Part shown: one piece after another, positions 39,881 through 52,245 of the stretch | How positions within the stretch are numbered: position 1 is the first letter of the stretch | Layout of the letters: the number at the start of each line of letters is the position of its first letter | From: Cyanobium sp. WAJ14-Wanaka | GTDB lineage: Bacteria; Cyanobacteriota; Cyanobacteriia; PCC-6307; Cyanobiaceae | Direction of reading: 5' to 3' | Assembly: GCF_024345375.1 (NCBI RefSeq) | Contig: NZ_JAGQAZ010000002.1 | Coordinates: 124,001-188,000, forward strand | Length of the DNA: 64,000 bases | The notes under the pieces: model-generated | The model's input: the letters and a program-made list of their open reading frames with translations, nothing else | The model's database searches: none | What the model was told of the DNA's origin: nothing | Translations under genes and position numbers: made by a program

Positions 39881-40066
39881 CTAGGCCGCCTGGGGTGGGG
39901 GGGTGGGATCGATGCCCAGGTGAAAGGGAAGCACCAGGGTGGCCCAGTGGTCCGGGCGTTTGGGCTTGGCGCGGCGGGCCTGACGCACACCAAATGGAAC
40001 CCGCACCACGTTGGTGCCCTCAACCCTCACGGTGGTTGGGCCTGAACCGTTGTTGTTGCCGTTCAT
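39881..40066 (-). CDS. Small conserved-looking protein
   Basis: 61 residues from ATG 40066 (MNGNNNGSGPTTVRVEGTNV), preceded by GGGGA on the reverse strand. The middle is basic (GVRQARRAKPKRPDHW), and the chain ends Pro-rich. No family recognised. The coding look comes from a Gly/Asn start followed by an even spread of residues and its fit between flv1 and gcvP. It may also be spurious. Confidence 0.45.
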   Translation of the reverse strand: MNGNNNGSGPTTVRVEGTNVVRVPFGVRQARRAKPKRPDHWATLVLPFHLGIDPTPPPQAA

Positions 40067-40223
40067 AATCCCCAAGAATGAATGGCTTATGCCAGCAACT
40101 GGACCATGGGGGATAAACCCCTAGCGCAATTACAGCAAATAGTGTTGGAAAAGCAAGAACACAAACACTAAAAAATGCTGTGTTTTAGCCCGCCAATTAA
40201 GTTCATTTTGCACTATCAAAGGC
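40067..40223. other. AT-rich intergenic region after gcvP
   Basis: 157 bp, clearly AT-richer than the flanks, with overlapping inverted repeats: TAGTGTT 40140-40146 with AACACTA 40164-40170, and AACACA with TGTGTT just to the right. No T-run follows either stem on either strand in a convincing way, so I do not call a terminator. It presumably contains the end of the gcvP transcript. Confidence 0.4.
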
Positions 40224-43165
<2,942 letters not shown>

Positions 43166-43169
<4 letters not shown>

Positions 43170-43549
43170 CTGCCCTGAACCTTGGCGGCATAGCTGGTCG
43201 CATCCATCAGTCCAGCAATGGCGGCTGGATCCTGGGGCTCAACCACCAACAGCCAGCCTTCTCCATAGGGATCGTTCTGCAGTTCTTCAGGGCTGGCCAG
43301 CACCGCCTCATTGCGGGCCTGCACCACGCCACCGATTGGAGCCAACAGATCCTCCACGGCCTTGACCGATTCGACGCTGCCAAAGCTCTGGCCGGCCGCG
43401 ATCGTGGCCCCCACCTCGGGCAGCTCCACAAACACAATGTCGCCCAACTGATCGACTGCAAAGGCGCTCAGGCCCAGGCGGGCCAAGCCCCCCTCCTGCC
43501 TCACATATTCATGGCTGTCGGCGTAGCGACAGGCGCTGGGGAACTCCAT
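43166..43549 (-). CDS. gcvH: Glycine cleavage system H protein
   Basis: Carries the lipoyl-bound aminomethyl group between P, T and L proteins. 127 residues with the usual [25 protein letters not shown] (in parts) and the lipoylation site in [16 protein letters not shown] (Lys intact). Directly precedes gcvP. gcvT is not in the window. Confidence 0.97.
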
Positions 43550-43575
43550 CGGTATCGACAGTCAATTGCTGCCAT

Positions 43576-44835
43576 TCAGTTTGCCTGAAACACACCGCTA
43601 TCCGCTAACGCCACCAGGGCCCGCTCCAGGGCCAATTGGGCGTGGGCCCGATGGGTGCCGCCTTGGGCGTAGAGCACGTAGGGCTCCCGCAGGGGGGCAT
43701 CGGCGGAGAACTCGCTGGTGCTGCCATCAATGAAAGTGCCCCCCGCCATCACCAACTCGCTTTCATAGCCAGGCATCGATGCTGGCACCGGATCGAGGTA
43801 GGCCCCCACGGGCGAAGCGGCCTGGAAGGCCCGACAGATGGTTTGCAGCGGTTCGGCTGAGCCCAGGCGCACGGCCTGAATCACGTCGGCGCGCATGGCC
43901 CCTGGCATCGGATTGACCGGATAGCCCAGGCCAGCGAACACCTCCGCCACCAACTCGGCACTGATCAGGGCCTCCGCCACCATTTGGGGCGCCAGGAAAA
44001 GGCCCTGGAAAAGCAGGCGATACAGGTCAAAGCCCGTCCCCCCCTCGCTGCCAATGCCGGGGGCGGTGAGGCGGCAGCAGGCCATCTCCACCAGATCGGC
44101 TCGGCCAGCCACATAGCCACCGGTCGGGACAATGGTGCCCCCCAGGTTTTTAATCAGGGAACCGGCGATCAGGTCTGCCCCAACGGCGGTGGGCTCCTGC
44201 GACTCCACCAACTCGCCGTAGCAGTTGTCGACAAAGCAGATGCATGCCGACTGGATCTCCTTTACCTGCCCGCAGAGCAAGCCGATCTGATCGACCCCCA
44301 GGGAGGGCCGCCAGCTGTAGCCGCAGCTGCGCTGGATCAGCACCATTCGGGTAGGCACCGATAGGGCATCGGCCAATCCTCCTTGATCCACGCTGCCATC
44401 GGCCAGCAGGGCCAACTCGTCGTAGTGGATGCCGAATTCCGCCAGGGAGCCCTGGCCGCTGCCGCGCAGTCCAATCACCTCCTCCAGGGTGTCGTAGGGG
44501 CGGCCCGTAATGGCCAGCAGCCGATCGCCTGGGCGCAGCACCCCATAGAGGGCAGCGGAGATGGCATGGGTGCCACTTACAAACTGGAGCCGCACCGCAG
44601 CAGCCTCAGCCTGGAGCACCCGGGCAAAAACCCGATCCAGCACTTCCCGGCCCTGGTCGCCGTGGCCATAGCCACTCACCGAAGCGAAATGGTGGCTGCC
44701 CAAGCGCTCCGCAGCAAAGGCCGCCAACACCCGCTCCAGGCGCGGCCCCACCTGGGCCGTGAACTCAGCAGCTCGCCCAGCGCTGCGCCCCAGGGCTGCC
44801 TCCACCTGCTCCTTGGCCCAGGCCGAAGCTGCCAT
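43576..44835 (-). CDS. PLP-dependent methionine gamma-lyase / aluminium-resistance family protein
   Basis: 419 residues. Members of this Cys/Met-metabolism-type PLP family are annotated as aluminium resistance or methionine gamma-lyase-like, with poorly known physiology. Visible: RLQFVSGTHAISAALYGVL, GRPYDTLEEVIGL, the PLP Asp in CICFVDNCYGELVE and the PLP Lys in AGSLIKNLGGTIVP. YVAGRADLVE follows. It is 26 bp upstream of gcvH in the same direction, so possibly co-transcribed with the glycine cleavage genes. Confidence 0.88.
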   Translation of the reverse strand: MAASAWAKEQVEAALGRSAGRAAEFTAQVGPRLERVLAAFAAERLGSHHFASVSGYGHGDQGREVLDRVFARVLQAEAAAVRLQFVSGTHAISAALYGVLRPGDRLLAITGRPYDTLEEVIGLRGSGQGSLAEFGIHYDELALLADGSVDQGGLADALSVPTRMVLIQRSCGYSWRPSLGVDQIGLLCGQVKEIQSACICFVDNCYGELVESQEPTAVGADLIAGSLIKNLGGTIVPTGGYVAGRADLVEMACCRLTAPGIGSEGGTGFDLYRLLFQGLFLAPQMVAEALISAELVAEVFAGLGYPVNPMPGAMRADVIQAVRLGSAEPLQTICRAFQAASPVGAYLDPVPASMPGYESELVMAGGTFIDGSTSEFSADAPLREPYVLYAQGGTHRAHAQLALERALVALADSGVFQAN

Positions 44836-44949
44836 CCGATTGCGGTAGTGGTGTACCCATGCTGCCGCCCAATGGGGGTAAACCAGCGGGCACTAGATTT
44901 TTATGGCTACCTGGGGGCTCCCTAAGGCAGCTCTACCAGGAGAAAGAAT

Positions 44950-45900
44950 TTGGTTGTGGGCACAAACGGCTCTGCAGCAGACCTGCAAGCCCAATTGCTA
45001 ACGCTTGATCGGCCCAGCAGGGATCTCGAATCCCGCATGCGCGAGGCGGTGGAAACCACCAGGGAACCCCTGCCGCGTTCCCAAAGGAAATTCAAATCCG
45101 GCACCACCGGCTTCATGCTGGCGATGCATGTGGGGGCAGTGTTCGCCCTGCTGCCGCAATTCTGGAGCTGGCAAGCGGTTGTGGCGCTGGTTGTCCTGTA
45201 CTGGGTCACCGTGCTCGGGGTAACCATGGGCCTCCATCGCCTGGTTACCCACCGGGCCTTCGTGGTTTCCCAACCAGTGGAGCGGATCCTGGTGCTGATG
45301 GGAGCCCTCGCCTGCCAGAGCGGACCGATCGAATGGGTGGGCTTGCACAGGCACCACCACAAGTTTTCTGACCAACCCAACGACCATCACGACGCCGCCC
45401 GGGGCCTGTGGTGGGCCCACAGCTCCTGGATGTTGCACCCAATTCCAGCGCTTAGCCACGTAGATCGACTCACCGGAGACCTCCAGCGGGACCCTTTCTA
45501 TCGCTGGCTGGACCGCTGGTTTCTGCTGCTCCAGTTGCCCCTTGGGGCAGCCCTCTATTGGTATGGCGAAATTGCCGGGGTCCATGGCGGGGGCCTGGGC
45601 CTGGTGCTCTGGGCGATTCCTTTGAGGCTGGTGATCGTCTATCACGTGACCTGGCTGGTGAATTCGGCCACCCATGCCTTCGGCTATCGCAATTTCGATT
45701 CCCCCGACCTCTCCCGCAACTGCTGGTGGGTGGCGATCTTGACCTTTGGTGAGGGCTGGCATAACAACCACCACACCTTCCCCCACTCGGCCCGCCACGG
45801 CCTGCGCTGGTTCGAATTCGATATCACCTGGCAACACATCAAGCTGCTGCGCTCCCTGGGGTTGGCCAAGAAGGTGCGCGAAGCCAGCTATCGGGCCTAA
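44950..45900 (+). CDS. Acyl-lipid/acyl-CoA desaturase (DesC-type, delta-9 class)
   Basis: Membrane di-iron desaturase acting on acyl chains of membrane lipids. 316 residues from a TTG start preceded by AGGAGA; GTG 44956 is an alternative. Three His boxes: HRLVTHRAF, HRHHHKFSD and WHNNHHTFPHSARHG, with four hydrophobic spans. Regiospecificity is inferred from the family. It is a paralogue of 46735-47661 with the same membrane layout. Confidence 0.92.
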   Translation: MVVGTNGSAADLQAQLLTLDRPSRDLESRMREAVETTREPLPRSQRKFKSGTTGFMLAMHVGAVFALLPQFWSWQAVVALVVLYWVTVLGVTMGLHRLVTHRAFVVSQPVERILVLMGALACQSGPIEWVGLHRHHHKFSDQPNDHHDAARGLWWAHSSWMLHPIPALSHVDRLTGDLQRDPFYRWLDRWFLLLQLPLGAALYWYGEIAGVHGGGLGLVLWAIPLRLVIVYHVTWLVNSATHAFGYRNFDSPDLSRNCWWVAILTFGEGWHNNHHTFPHSARHGLRWFEFDITWQHIKLLRSLGLAKKVREASYRA

Positions 45901-46679
45901 AAACGGGCCATCTGCTGGCGGATCGCCGCCCCGAGATCGCCAGAACCAGGCGCTCCAGGGCCCTGCTGCCAATCGCTCGCCTTGTGGCGCAGCAGATCAA
46001 GAAACTGATCGGCCTCCAGCTCCCCCTCGCCTGCGGCCCCCAGGGCCGCCAAGGTGCGGCGCAGGTCGGGCAATTCGCAGTCCAGTTCGGCGGCAGAGTA
46101 GTCCGATTGGCCGGCCATTACGGCGGCGAAGCGATCCCTTCTCTGCCTCTTCTCCACTGGATAGGCAGCCAGTAACTGCTCTCGACATTGGCGCCAGGGA
46201 CGGCCGGCGGTGAACAACAGGGCCAAGGCCGCACTCAAGGGGGCAGCCTCAGACTCGGCAATGCGCAGGTCGAAAGCAGCAGGGGGCTGGCTCAAGCCCA
46301 CAAATATCTCCATCAACTGGCCCGGTCCCAGCACCGGCTCCCCCTCCCCCTGCACCGGCAGGGCAGAGATTTCCAGGGCCGCCACTAGCTCGGGATGGTC
46401 CGAAAGTCGCTGGCGCAGGTCCGCACCGACCTGGCCGCCCTGCACCTGCTGGGCCAGCAGCTGATTGATGCGCCCCAGGGCCAAAAACAGTTCGGGGCCG
46501 GGGGAAGCCAGCTTGCCGTTGCGCAGCATCGAGAGCTGGGAATTGTGCACCCGGCCCAGGTCGAGGGCCTCCGCGAGGGCGGGCAAAACCCTATGGCTCC
46601 AGCCGTTGCGCTCGTGCCACACCCTGATCAGATGGGCGAAAGCCACCCGGCCTGATGCGATTTCTTCCCGGTAACCCAC
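45897..46679 (-). CDS. Unknown protein with probable helix-turn-helix N-terminus
   Basis: 260 residues. The first about 80 read like a DNA-binding domain: a helical HLIRVWHERNGWSHRVLPAL (in parts) and a turn/recognition-like stretch NSQLSMLRNGKLASPGPELFL with a preceding helix. The rest is Leu/Ala/Gln-rich and helical (about 90-260) without membrane spans. It is flanked by two desaturase genes, and its divergent start region contains a 14-bp palindrome. I suspect a regulator of the desaturases, but this is inference. Its stop shares a CTAA overlap with the desaturase at 45900. Confidence 0.8.
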   Translation of the reverse strand: MGYREEIASGRVAFAHLIRVWHERNGWSHRVLPALAEALDLGRVHNSQLSMLRNGKLASPGPELFLALGRINQLLAQQVQGGQVGADLRQRLSDHPELVAALEISALPVQGEGEPVLGPGQLMEIFVGLSQPPAAFDLRIAESEAAPLSAALALLFTAGRPWRQCREQLLAAYPVEKRQRRDRFAAVMAGQSDYSAAELDCELPDLRRTLAALGAAGEGELEADQFLDLLRHKASDWQQGPGAPGSGDLGAAIRQQMARF

Positions 46680-46682
46680 TCG

Positions 46683-46696
46683 ATACGGATCCGTAT
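46683..46696. promoter_or_regulatory. 14-bp perfect palindrome between divergent genes
   Basis: ATACGGATCCGTAT, self-complementary over its full length. It lies 3 bp upstream of the unknown gene's start codon (46679) and 39 bp before the second desaturase. Immediately downstream is TACTAT (46700-46705), a -10-like box for the desaturase. A candidate operator. Confidence 0.45.
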
Positions 46697-46734
46697 TGCT
46701 ACTATTTTACAGTTCGATCAGGAGTCGGTCCGCC

Positions 46735-47661
46735 ATGGCCGCCACAACCAGCACACGCAGTCCAGCTTCGATTAATTCGGGAGATCGGGGCACCCAAAGG
46801 GCCCTTTCCCTGCACAGGGGCCACCGTCCGAGTCCCAAGAGCACCCGCTGGGGCACGATCGGCTTTATGGCCGCGATCCATATTTTGGCGCTGGTGGCCT
46901 TGATGCCCCAGTTCTGGAGTTGGCAGTCGGTCACCACCTTCCTGGTGCTCTATTGGCTCACGGCCTGCCTTGGCGTCACCGTGGGCTACCACCGACTGCT
47001 GAGCCACCGGGCCTTTCGGGTGCCCCATTGGTTGGAGCGGTTCTTCGCCACCTGCGGTGCCCTGAGTTGCCAGCACGGCCCTATCGACTGGGTGGGGCTG
47101 CATCGCCACCACCACAAGTTTTCCGATACGGATATGGATCACCACAGCAGCCTCAAGGGGCTCTGGTGGTCACACATGGGCTGGATGTTTGAGGACATCC
47201 CCGCCATGGCTGCCGTTCCCCGCCTAACCGGCGACCTGGCCCAGGACCCCTACTACCACTGGCTCAACAACAACTTCCTGGTGCTGCAAGTCCCCCTGGC
47301 GGCCCTGCTGTTCTGGATCGGCAGCGTCACTGGGGCCGGCGGCTGGGCCCTGGTGCTCTGGGGCATCCCCCTGCGCCTGGTGCTCGTGTATCACTGCACC
47401 TGGCTGGTGAATTCGGCCACCCATTACTGGGGTGATGCACCCCATGCCAGCGGTGATTCCTCCCGGAACAACGGCTGGGTGGCGGCCCTGACCTTTGGCG
47501 AAGGCTGGCACAACAACCACCACGCCTTCCCCCACTCGGCTCGCCATGGCTACGGCCGCCAAATCGACCTCACCTGGCAGCACATCCGGTTGATGCACGC
47601 CCTGGGCCTCGCTACCCAGTTGCGCCTACCAGCTGCAGCCCGGCCCAGGCCAGTGACGTAA
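46735..47661 (+). CDS. Acyl-lipid/acyl-CoA desaturase, second paralogue
   Basis: 308 residues from ATG 46735, with AGGAG about 10 bp upstream. His boxes: HRLLSHRAF, HRHHHKFSD and WHNNHHAFPHSARHGY. Longer polar N-terminus than the first copy (about 35 residues of Ser/Arg/Thr). The two are clearly homologous along their whole length, so this looks like a local duplication with an unrelated gene between. Regiospecificity cannot be told from sequence here. Confidence 0.92.
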   Translation: MAATTSTRSPASINSGDRGTQRALSLHRGHRPSPKSTRWGTIGFMAAIHILALVALMPQFWSWQSVTTFLVLYWLTACLGVTVGYHRLLSHRAFRVPHWLERFFATCGALSCQHGPIDWVGLHRHHHKFSDTDMDHHSSLKGLWWSHMGWMFEDIPAMAAVPRLTGDLAQDPYYHWLNNNFLVLQVPLAALLFWIGSVTGAGGWALVLWGIPLRLVLVYHCTWLVNSATHYWGDAPHASGDSSRNNGWVAALTFGEGWHNNHHAFPHSARHGYGRQIDLTWQHIRLMHALGLATQLRLPAAARPRPVT

Positions 47662-47683
47662 GGTTACAGATCGGTTGTGAAGC

Positions 47684-47704
47684 GGGCACCGCCCTCAGGT
47701 GCCC
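47684..47704 (+). promoter_or_regulatory. Hairpin in rplI leader
   Basis: GGGCACC, loop GCCCTCA, GGTGCCC: perfect 7-bp stem 46 bp before the rplI ATG and 22 bp after the desaturase stop. No clean T-run follows, so it may be a weak terminator of the desaturase or a leader element of rplI. Its role cannot be decided from one genome. Confidence 0.4.
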
Positions 47705-47750
47705 CTGAAATTCCTTTCTCACCCCACCTATCCATCCCCGGCAGCAGGTC

Positions 47751-48209
47751 ATGGCGAAGCGCGTACAAGTCGTCCTCAAGGAAGACGTTCTCAGCCTGGG
47801 CAAAAACGGTGACCTGGTGGAAGTGGCCCCCGGCTACGCCCGCAACTTCCTGCTTCCCACCGGCAAGGGCCAGGCAGTAACGGCAGCGGTGCTGCGCCAG
47901 GTGGAGGCCCGCCGCGCCAAGGAAGCTGAACGCCAAGCGGCCTTTAAGGCCGAAGCGGTTGCCTTCCGCACCGCCCTTGACACGATTGGCCGCTTCACCG
48001 TCAAGAAGCAAACCGGTGGTGACGACGTGCTGTTTGGCACGGTCACCAACGGCGACGTGGCAGAGGCCATCGAAGCAGCCACCAAGAAGGAAGTGGATCG
48101 CCGCGACATCACGGTGCCCGAAATCCACCGCACAGGTTCCTACAAGGTCCAGGTGAAGCTCCACCCTGAGGTGGTGGCGGAAATCAACCTGGAAGTCACC
48201 AGCCACTAG
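47751..48209 (+). CDS. rplI: Ribosomal protein L9
   Basis: Long stalk-like protein of the 50S subunit. 152 residues starting [20 protein letters not shown], followed by the RNA-binding N-domain motif [20 protein letters not shown], a Lys/Glu/Ala-rich helix and the C-domain ending [15 protein letters not shown]. Normal length. It precedes dnaB by 32 bp, an arrangement common in bacteria. Confidence 0.98.
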   Translation: MAKRVQVVLKEDVLSLGKNGDLVEVAPGYARNFLLPTGKGQAVTAAVLRQVEARRAKEAERQAAFKAEAVAFRTALDTIGRFTVKKQTGGDDVLFGTVTNGDVAEAIEAATKKEVDRRDITVPEIHRTGSYKVQVKLHPEVVAEINLEVTSH

Positions 48210-48241
48210 GGCGCCATGGCCCAATCTCCCAAAGCCAATCC

Positions 48242-49678
48242 GTGGTGACAGCGGCCATCCCTAGGGACGAAGAACCCTTCGAAGGCCCTACCCAGAGGGG
48301 CCAGAGGGGTGTTGGCAATTCCAGGCGCAACCGCAGTGAGGAGGCAAATTTTGAGGCCCTGCCGGACTCAATTCCACCCCAAAACCTAGAGGCAGAAGAG
48401 GCAGTCCTCGGCGGGATCCTGCTCGATCCCGATGCGATCAGCCGGGTAGCTGACGTGCTCCAGCCTGAGGCGTTCTACCTCAGTGCCCACCGGGAGATTT
48501 ACCGCACCGCCCTGATGCTGCACAGCCAGGGCAAACCCACGGACCTAACTGCGATGTGCGCCTGGTTGGCGGACACCTCCCAACTGGAAAAAGTTGGGGG
48601 CAGCAACCGACTGATGGAGTTGGTGGAACGCACCCTCTCGACAGCCGCCATCGACCAGGTGGCCAGGTTGGTGATGGATAAGTTCCTTCGGCGCCAGCTG
48701 ATCAAATCGGGTAATGAGGTAATCCGGCTCGGTTTTGATCAAGCAAAACCAATGGAACAGGTGCTCGATGAGGCCGAACAAAAGATTTTTGCAATCAGCC
48801 AGGAAAAACCAAGCGTGGGCCTCACGCCCACAGCTGAAATTCTGACGAGTACCTTCAACGAAATTGAAAGCCGCTCCCTGGGAACGGCCGTGGCGGGCAT
48901 CCCCTGCAACTTCTACGACCTAGACGCAATAACCCAGGGGCTACAGCGCAGTGATTTGATCATCGTGGCCGGCCGGCCGGCGATGGGTAAAACCTCAATC
49001 GTGCTGAATATCGCCAAAAACGTAGCCCAACTCCACCAGCTCCCGGTCTGCGTCTTCTCCCTTGAGATGAGCAAGGAACAACTGACCTACCGACTGTTGT
49101 CGATGGAGGTGGGCATCGAAAGCGGCCGGCTACGTACTGGGCGACTTCAACAGGAGGAATGGCCCCTATTGGGCCAAGGCATCAACAGCCTGGGCCAGAT
49201 CCCTCTCTTTCTCGATGACAAGCCAAATTCCGGCGTTCTCGAGATGCGTTCCCTCTGCCGCCGGTTAATGGCAGAGCAGGGCAAAGAACTGGGGCTAATC
49301 GTGATCGATTACCTACAGCTGATGGAGGGAACCACCCCCGACAACCGGGTCCAGGAACTCTCACGCATCACCCGGGGCCTAAAAGGTATGGCCCGCGAAC
49401 TGAATGTGCCAGTCATAGCCCTCTCCCAACTCAGCCGCGGCGTTGAATCTCGCACCAACAAAAGACCGATGCTCAGCGACCTCAGGGAATCGGGCTCAAT
49501 CGAGCAGGACGCAGACCTGGTGCTAATGATCTACCGCGACGAGTATTACAACCCCGAAACCGCCGACCGAGGCATCACCGAAGTAATTGTCACCAAGCAC
49601 CGCAACGGCCCAGTGGGCACCGTGAAACTGCTGTTTGAGCCGCAATTTACGAGGTTTAGGAACCTAGCGGCGCCGTAA
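48242..49678 (+). CDS. dnaB: Replicative DNA helicase DnaB
   Basis: Hexameric 5'-3' helicase at the fork. 478 residues from GTG 48242. N-terminal domain IPPQNLEAEEAVLGGILLDPDA; RecA-like ATPase with Walker A AGRPAMGKTSI, Walker B LIVIDYLQLM and motif SQLSRGVESRTNKRPMLSDLRESGSIEQDAD (in parts). No intein is inserted, although dnaB of several cyanobacteria carries one. Followed by the polysaccharide genes on the other strand. Confidence 0.97.
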   Translation: MVTAAIPRDEEPFEGPTQRGQRGVGNSRRNRSEEANFEALPDSIPPQNLEAEEAVLGGILLDPDAISRVADVLQPEAFYLSAHREIYRTALMLHSQGKPTDLTAMCAWLADTSQLEKVGGSNRLMELVERTLSTAAIDQVARLVMDKFLRRQLIKSGNEVIRLGFDQAKPMEQVLDEAEQKIFAISQEKPSVGLTPTAEILTSTFNEIESRSLGTAVAGIPCNFYDLDAITQGLQRSDLIIVAGRPAMGKTSIVLNIAKNVAQLHQLPVCVFSLEMSKEQLTYRLLSMEVGIESGRLRTGRLQQEEWPLLGQGINSLGQIPLFLDDKPNSGVLEMRSLCRRLMAEQGKELGLIVIDYLQLMEGTTPDNRVQELSRITRGLKGMARELNVPVIALSQLSRGVESRTNKRPMLSDLRESGSIEQDADLVLMIYRDEYYNPETADRGITEVIVTKHRNGPVGTVKLLFEPQFTRFRNLAAP

Positions 49679-49721
49679 TCTAGACCACCAAAGGTTATTC
49701 AGCTTAGAAACTCAATCCTGG

Positions 49722-50867
49722 CTAAAGCGATACAAGCCAACGCGAATAAACATCGGCACGACATTTTGAATCGTAGGTCCTAGCTCGCTGGTTTGCACGA
49801 GCAATCATTACGCTGCAATCAGACTGGCTAGCCAAAACTATTGCAGATGCAAACTCTGTTGGATCTGGGGATGCCAAAAATACCTCATCTTCTGAGGCCA
49901 AGGATCTTACGGATGGCACATCAGCAGCCACAATAGGAATTGGCGTAGCCATATACTCAACGAGCTTCATTGGAGAAGTTGCATACATTGACGAGACACT
50001 CCGATCCAAAGGACAAAGCAAAACAGAACTACCGTCAATAACTTCATCAATCACCCTCTCAGGCTCGACAAACCCAAGATAATCAACTCGATTCCCTACA
50101 TCATATTTACTAGACAGCCCACGAATATACTCGTCAGCATGTGAACTATTACGCTTTCCACCAGCAATTCTAAGACGATAATTCGAGGGCAAAAGGGCAA
50201 GCGAGGCAAATAACAGCGGCACATTCTTCCAAGGTATAAAACTTCCTGCATAAGTCAAAACTAAGACATCCTTCGAAAGGCTGCGCGTTGCCTTAGAAAA
50301 TTTACCAGTCTCTACGCTATTAGGCAATACTATCGCATTTCGTGGCGGCACAAAACCAAGCTTAACTATATATTCTAATTGCGCGCGAGAAGTAAATACA
50401 ATACCATCAATACTATTTAAAAAAGTTTGATACTGCCAAGTGGTATTTGAGCGGGAAGCAAAAGGCATACCACCCTCATGCAGCTCGCTTATCAATTTAA
50501 ATCGACACAAAACCCTTAATACCATGGCAAGGTAAAGAAATTTATCCTCCCTAATTACGCAAATACAAATACCACCAGGAAAATTTCGAGCCCAGGCAAC
50601 AAAGTGAAAAAGCAGATAAAGTCTTGCAAAGAATTTATCTGCAAAAAAGAGGGATTTAATAGCCAAAGAACGAGAATACTCATTCCTGCAGGCAAACTCC
50701 GGCCAACCATCAAATCTATTTGGGAAAACCTTGAATGGGAGTGTAATCTGCCATCCCAAGCGAGGAAGCCCCCCCGTGACATAATCTCTTAATATCTGAG
50801 CAGAAGAGCCAGAATCAAAGCCAGGAAGTAGCTCATAAAAGTAAAATATTCGCTTGGCATTGGTCAT
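49722..50867 (-). CDS. Glycosyltransferase, GT4-like
   Basis: About 381 residues from ATG 50867 (a TTG at 50888 is possible). Two-Rossmann GT-B fold: N-half begins AKRIFYFYELLPGFDSGSSA and the hinge/UDP region is VLTYAGSFIPWKNVPLLFAS. The nucleotide-sugar end is SSMYATSPMKLVEYMATPIP, in place of the common E-x7-E. The acceptor and sugar are unknown. Clearly AT-rich composition. First of the envelope-polysaccharide genes on this side; its upstream neighbour is the ligase gene. Confidence 0.88.
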   Translation of the reverse strand: MTNAKRIFYFYELLPGFDSGSSAQILRDYVTGGLPRLGWQITLPFKVFPNRFDGWPEFACRNEYSRSLAIKSLFFADKFFARLYLLFHFVAWARNFPGGICICVIREDKFLYLAMVLRVLCRFKLISELHEGGMPFASRSNTTWQYQTFLNSIDGIVFTSRAQLEYIVKLGFVPPRNAIVLPNSVETGKFSKATRSLSKDVLVLTYAGSFIPWKNVPLLFASLALLPSNYRLRIAGGKRNSSHADEYIRGLSSKYDVGNRVDYLGFVEPERVIDEVIDGSSVLLCPLDRSVSSMYATSPMKLVEYMATPIPIVAADVPSVRSLASEDEVFLASPDPTEFASAIVLASQSDCSVMIARANQRARTYDSKCRADVYSRWLVSL

Positions 50868-50928
50868 AAAGGCTGGATGAAATGGCAAACAAATTTAACA
50901 AATCACAAAAAACTCAAACGAGAGAAGG

Positions 50929-52245
50929 TTATGCAGAAGATTTTAAAAATTGGCCCTCGACAGGCTCCGAAGATAAATACCAGAAAAAGCTAATGGTAAA
51001 GAAAAATGAAATTACAGAAATGTTATGGTGATAAAGAGGCTGCGGAAAAGCGCTCACAAGCATAGCCACAACTATGGAACCACCACATATGGCACTAATA
51101 TTTGCACTATTTCGTTTTACCAATGAGAAAAACATCCAGGCGATACCAAGACCGAATACAAGCAAACCGGTCAAACCGACAATGCCCGTAGTCATCAGAA
51201 CATCAAAATACTGATTATGGACTCCACTCCAATTGACAAACCCTGGTGAACAAAAATGATTTGAACAGTAATTTGCAATTACCTGGTGCCCATTGCCAGG
51301 GCCAACACCTAATAGAGGGTTAGCCAAGAAACTCTTTACAGAAATCAAAATCAAATAAAACCTACCTCCATTAGAAGTGCCCATACCGCCACCGTCTAAA
51401 GAAGCAGCCACTTCATTAACAGTTTGGATAAACTTAGAAGAAAAAAGAGGGAAGAGGATCACAACTGTAATTGTGAAAAAAATAAACCAGTATTTTTGTA
51501 TCTGACGACGAGCCAATCTCCAAGCAATCAAAAAAACCTCAATCGACCAACCAGCAGCAAAACCCAAAAGAGCTCCTCCGGATCCAGATGCATAGAGAGC
51601 AAAAAGGGAAGCAAAAAACCCTGCAAACAAATAAAATCTCGCAAATTTCGTAGTAAAAATAAAAATTCCAGCGAAAGAGATTAAAGCCAAAATCGCTGCA
51701 ATCTGCCCATAGGGAATAGAATTCGTAATTGGGAGACCCACACGAACAACCTTATCTATTAATAACGATTTAGCAGAAAAAACTGCAGCAGTAATTCCTC
51801 CAGTTCCCGCACCAAAGAACAAAAAGCCCCTTGCCCGCAAAGGTTCAACAAAACTGCGCAGTCCCACAATTAAAGGAATAAACAAAAGTGCCCGCACTGG
51901 GTAGTCAAAATAACTCCAATCCCCACCATTTATAAGGAGAGATGGCACCATAAGCAGAGGAAACGCAACAAGAAGGCATGCAAAGATACGGTCTTCTCCA
52001 AGAAAACGCAAAGGACGCTGCCACAACATAACCCCAAGACTCAAAATGACCAAAACAGCAGCAAAAAAACCAAAGGAGTCGGGTATCAACAAAATCAGAG
52101 AGTAGAAGCCGAATAAAGACCAATAGAAAAATACTGGTTTAATAGGCCTGCTGAGCACAGCTGAATAAACAAAGTCAACTCCCAACCTAGGACATGACCA
52201 ATGGCCTAAAACCTGCCAAGGCGACTTCGCGATAGATTCGACCAA
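50929..52245 (-). CDS. O-antigen ligase/polymerase-like membrane protein
   Basis: 438 residues with about 11-12 membrane helices and one large loop (about 265-345), as in WaaL/Wzy proteins that attach or polymerise surface glycan. The loop has [15 protein letters not shown] and [19 protein letters not shown], the VHN-Q-Y-type motif of O-antigen ligase. The TTG start at 52245 overlaps the divergent mnmG ATG by one base, so a start further in is likely (GTG 52158 gives [13 protein letters not shown]). AT-rich. Confidence 0.85.
   Translation of the reverse strand: MVESIAKSPWQVLGHWSCPRLGVDFVYSAVLSRPIKPVFFYWSLFGFYSLILLIPDSFGFFAAVLVILSLGVMLWQRPLRFLGEDRIFACLLVAFPLLMVPSLLINGGDWSYFDYPVRALLFIPLIVGLRSFVEPLRARGFLFFGAGTGGITAAVFSAKSLLIDKVVRVGLPITNSIPYGQIAAILALISFAGIFIFTTKFARFYLFAGFFASLFALYASGSGGALLGFAAGWSIEVFLIAWRLARRQIQKYWFIFFTITVVILFPLFSSKFIQTVNEVAASLDGGGMGTSNGGRFYLILISVKSFLANPLLGVGPGNGHQVIANYCSNHFCSPGFVNWSGVHNQYFDVLMTTGIVGLTGLLVFGLGIAWMFFSLVKRNSANISAICGGSIVVAMLVSAFPQPLYHHNISVISFFFTISFFWYLSSEPVEGQFLKSSA

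Noticed and set aside
40140-40170. 7-bp inverted repeat after gcvP as a terminator
   Set aside because: The stem is AT-rich, the loop is long, and no T-run follows the stem on the reverse strand, where the gcvP transcript would end.
48242-49678. Intein or frameshift in dnaB
   Set aside because: The frame is continuous and of normal length; Walker and signature motifs are not interrupted.
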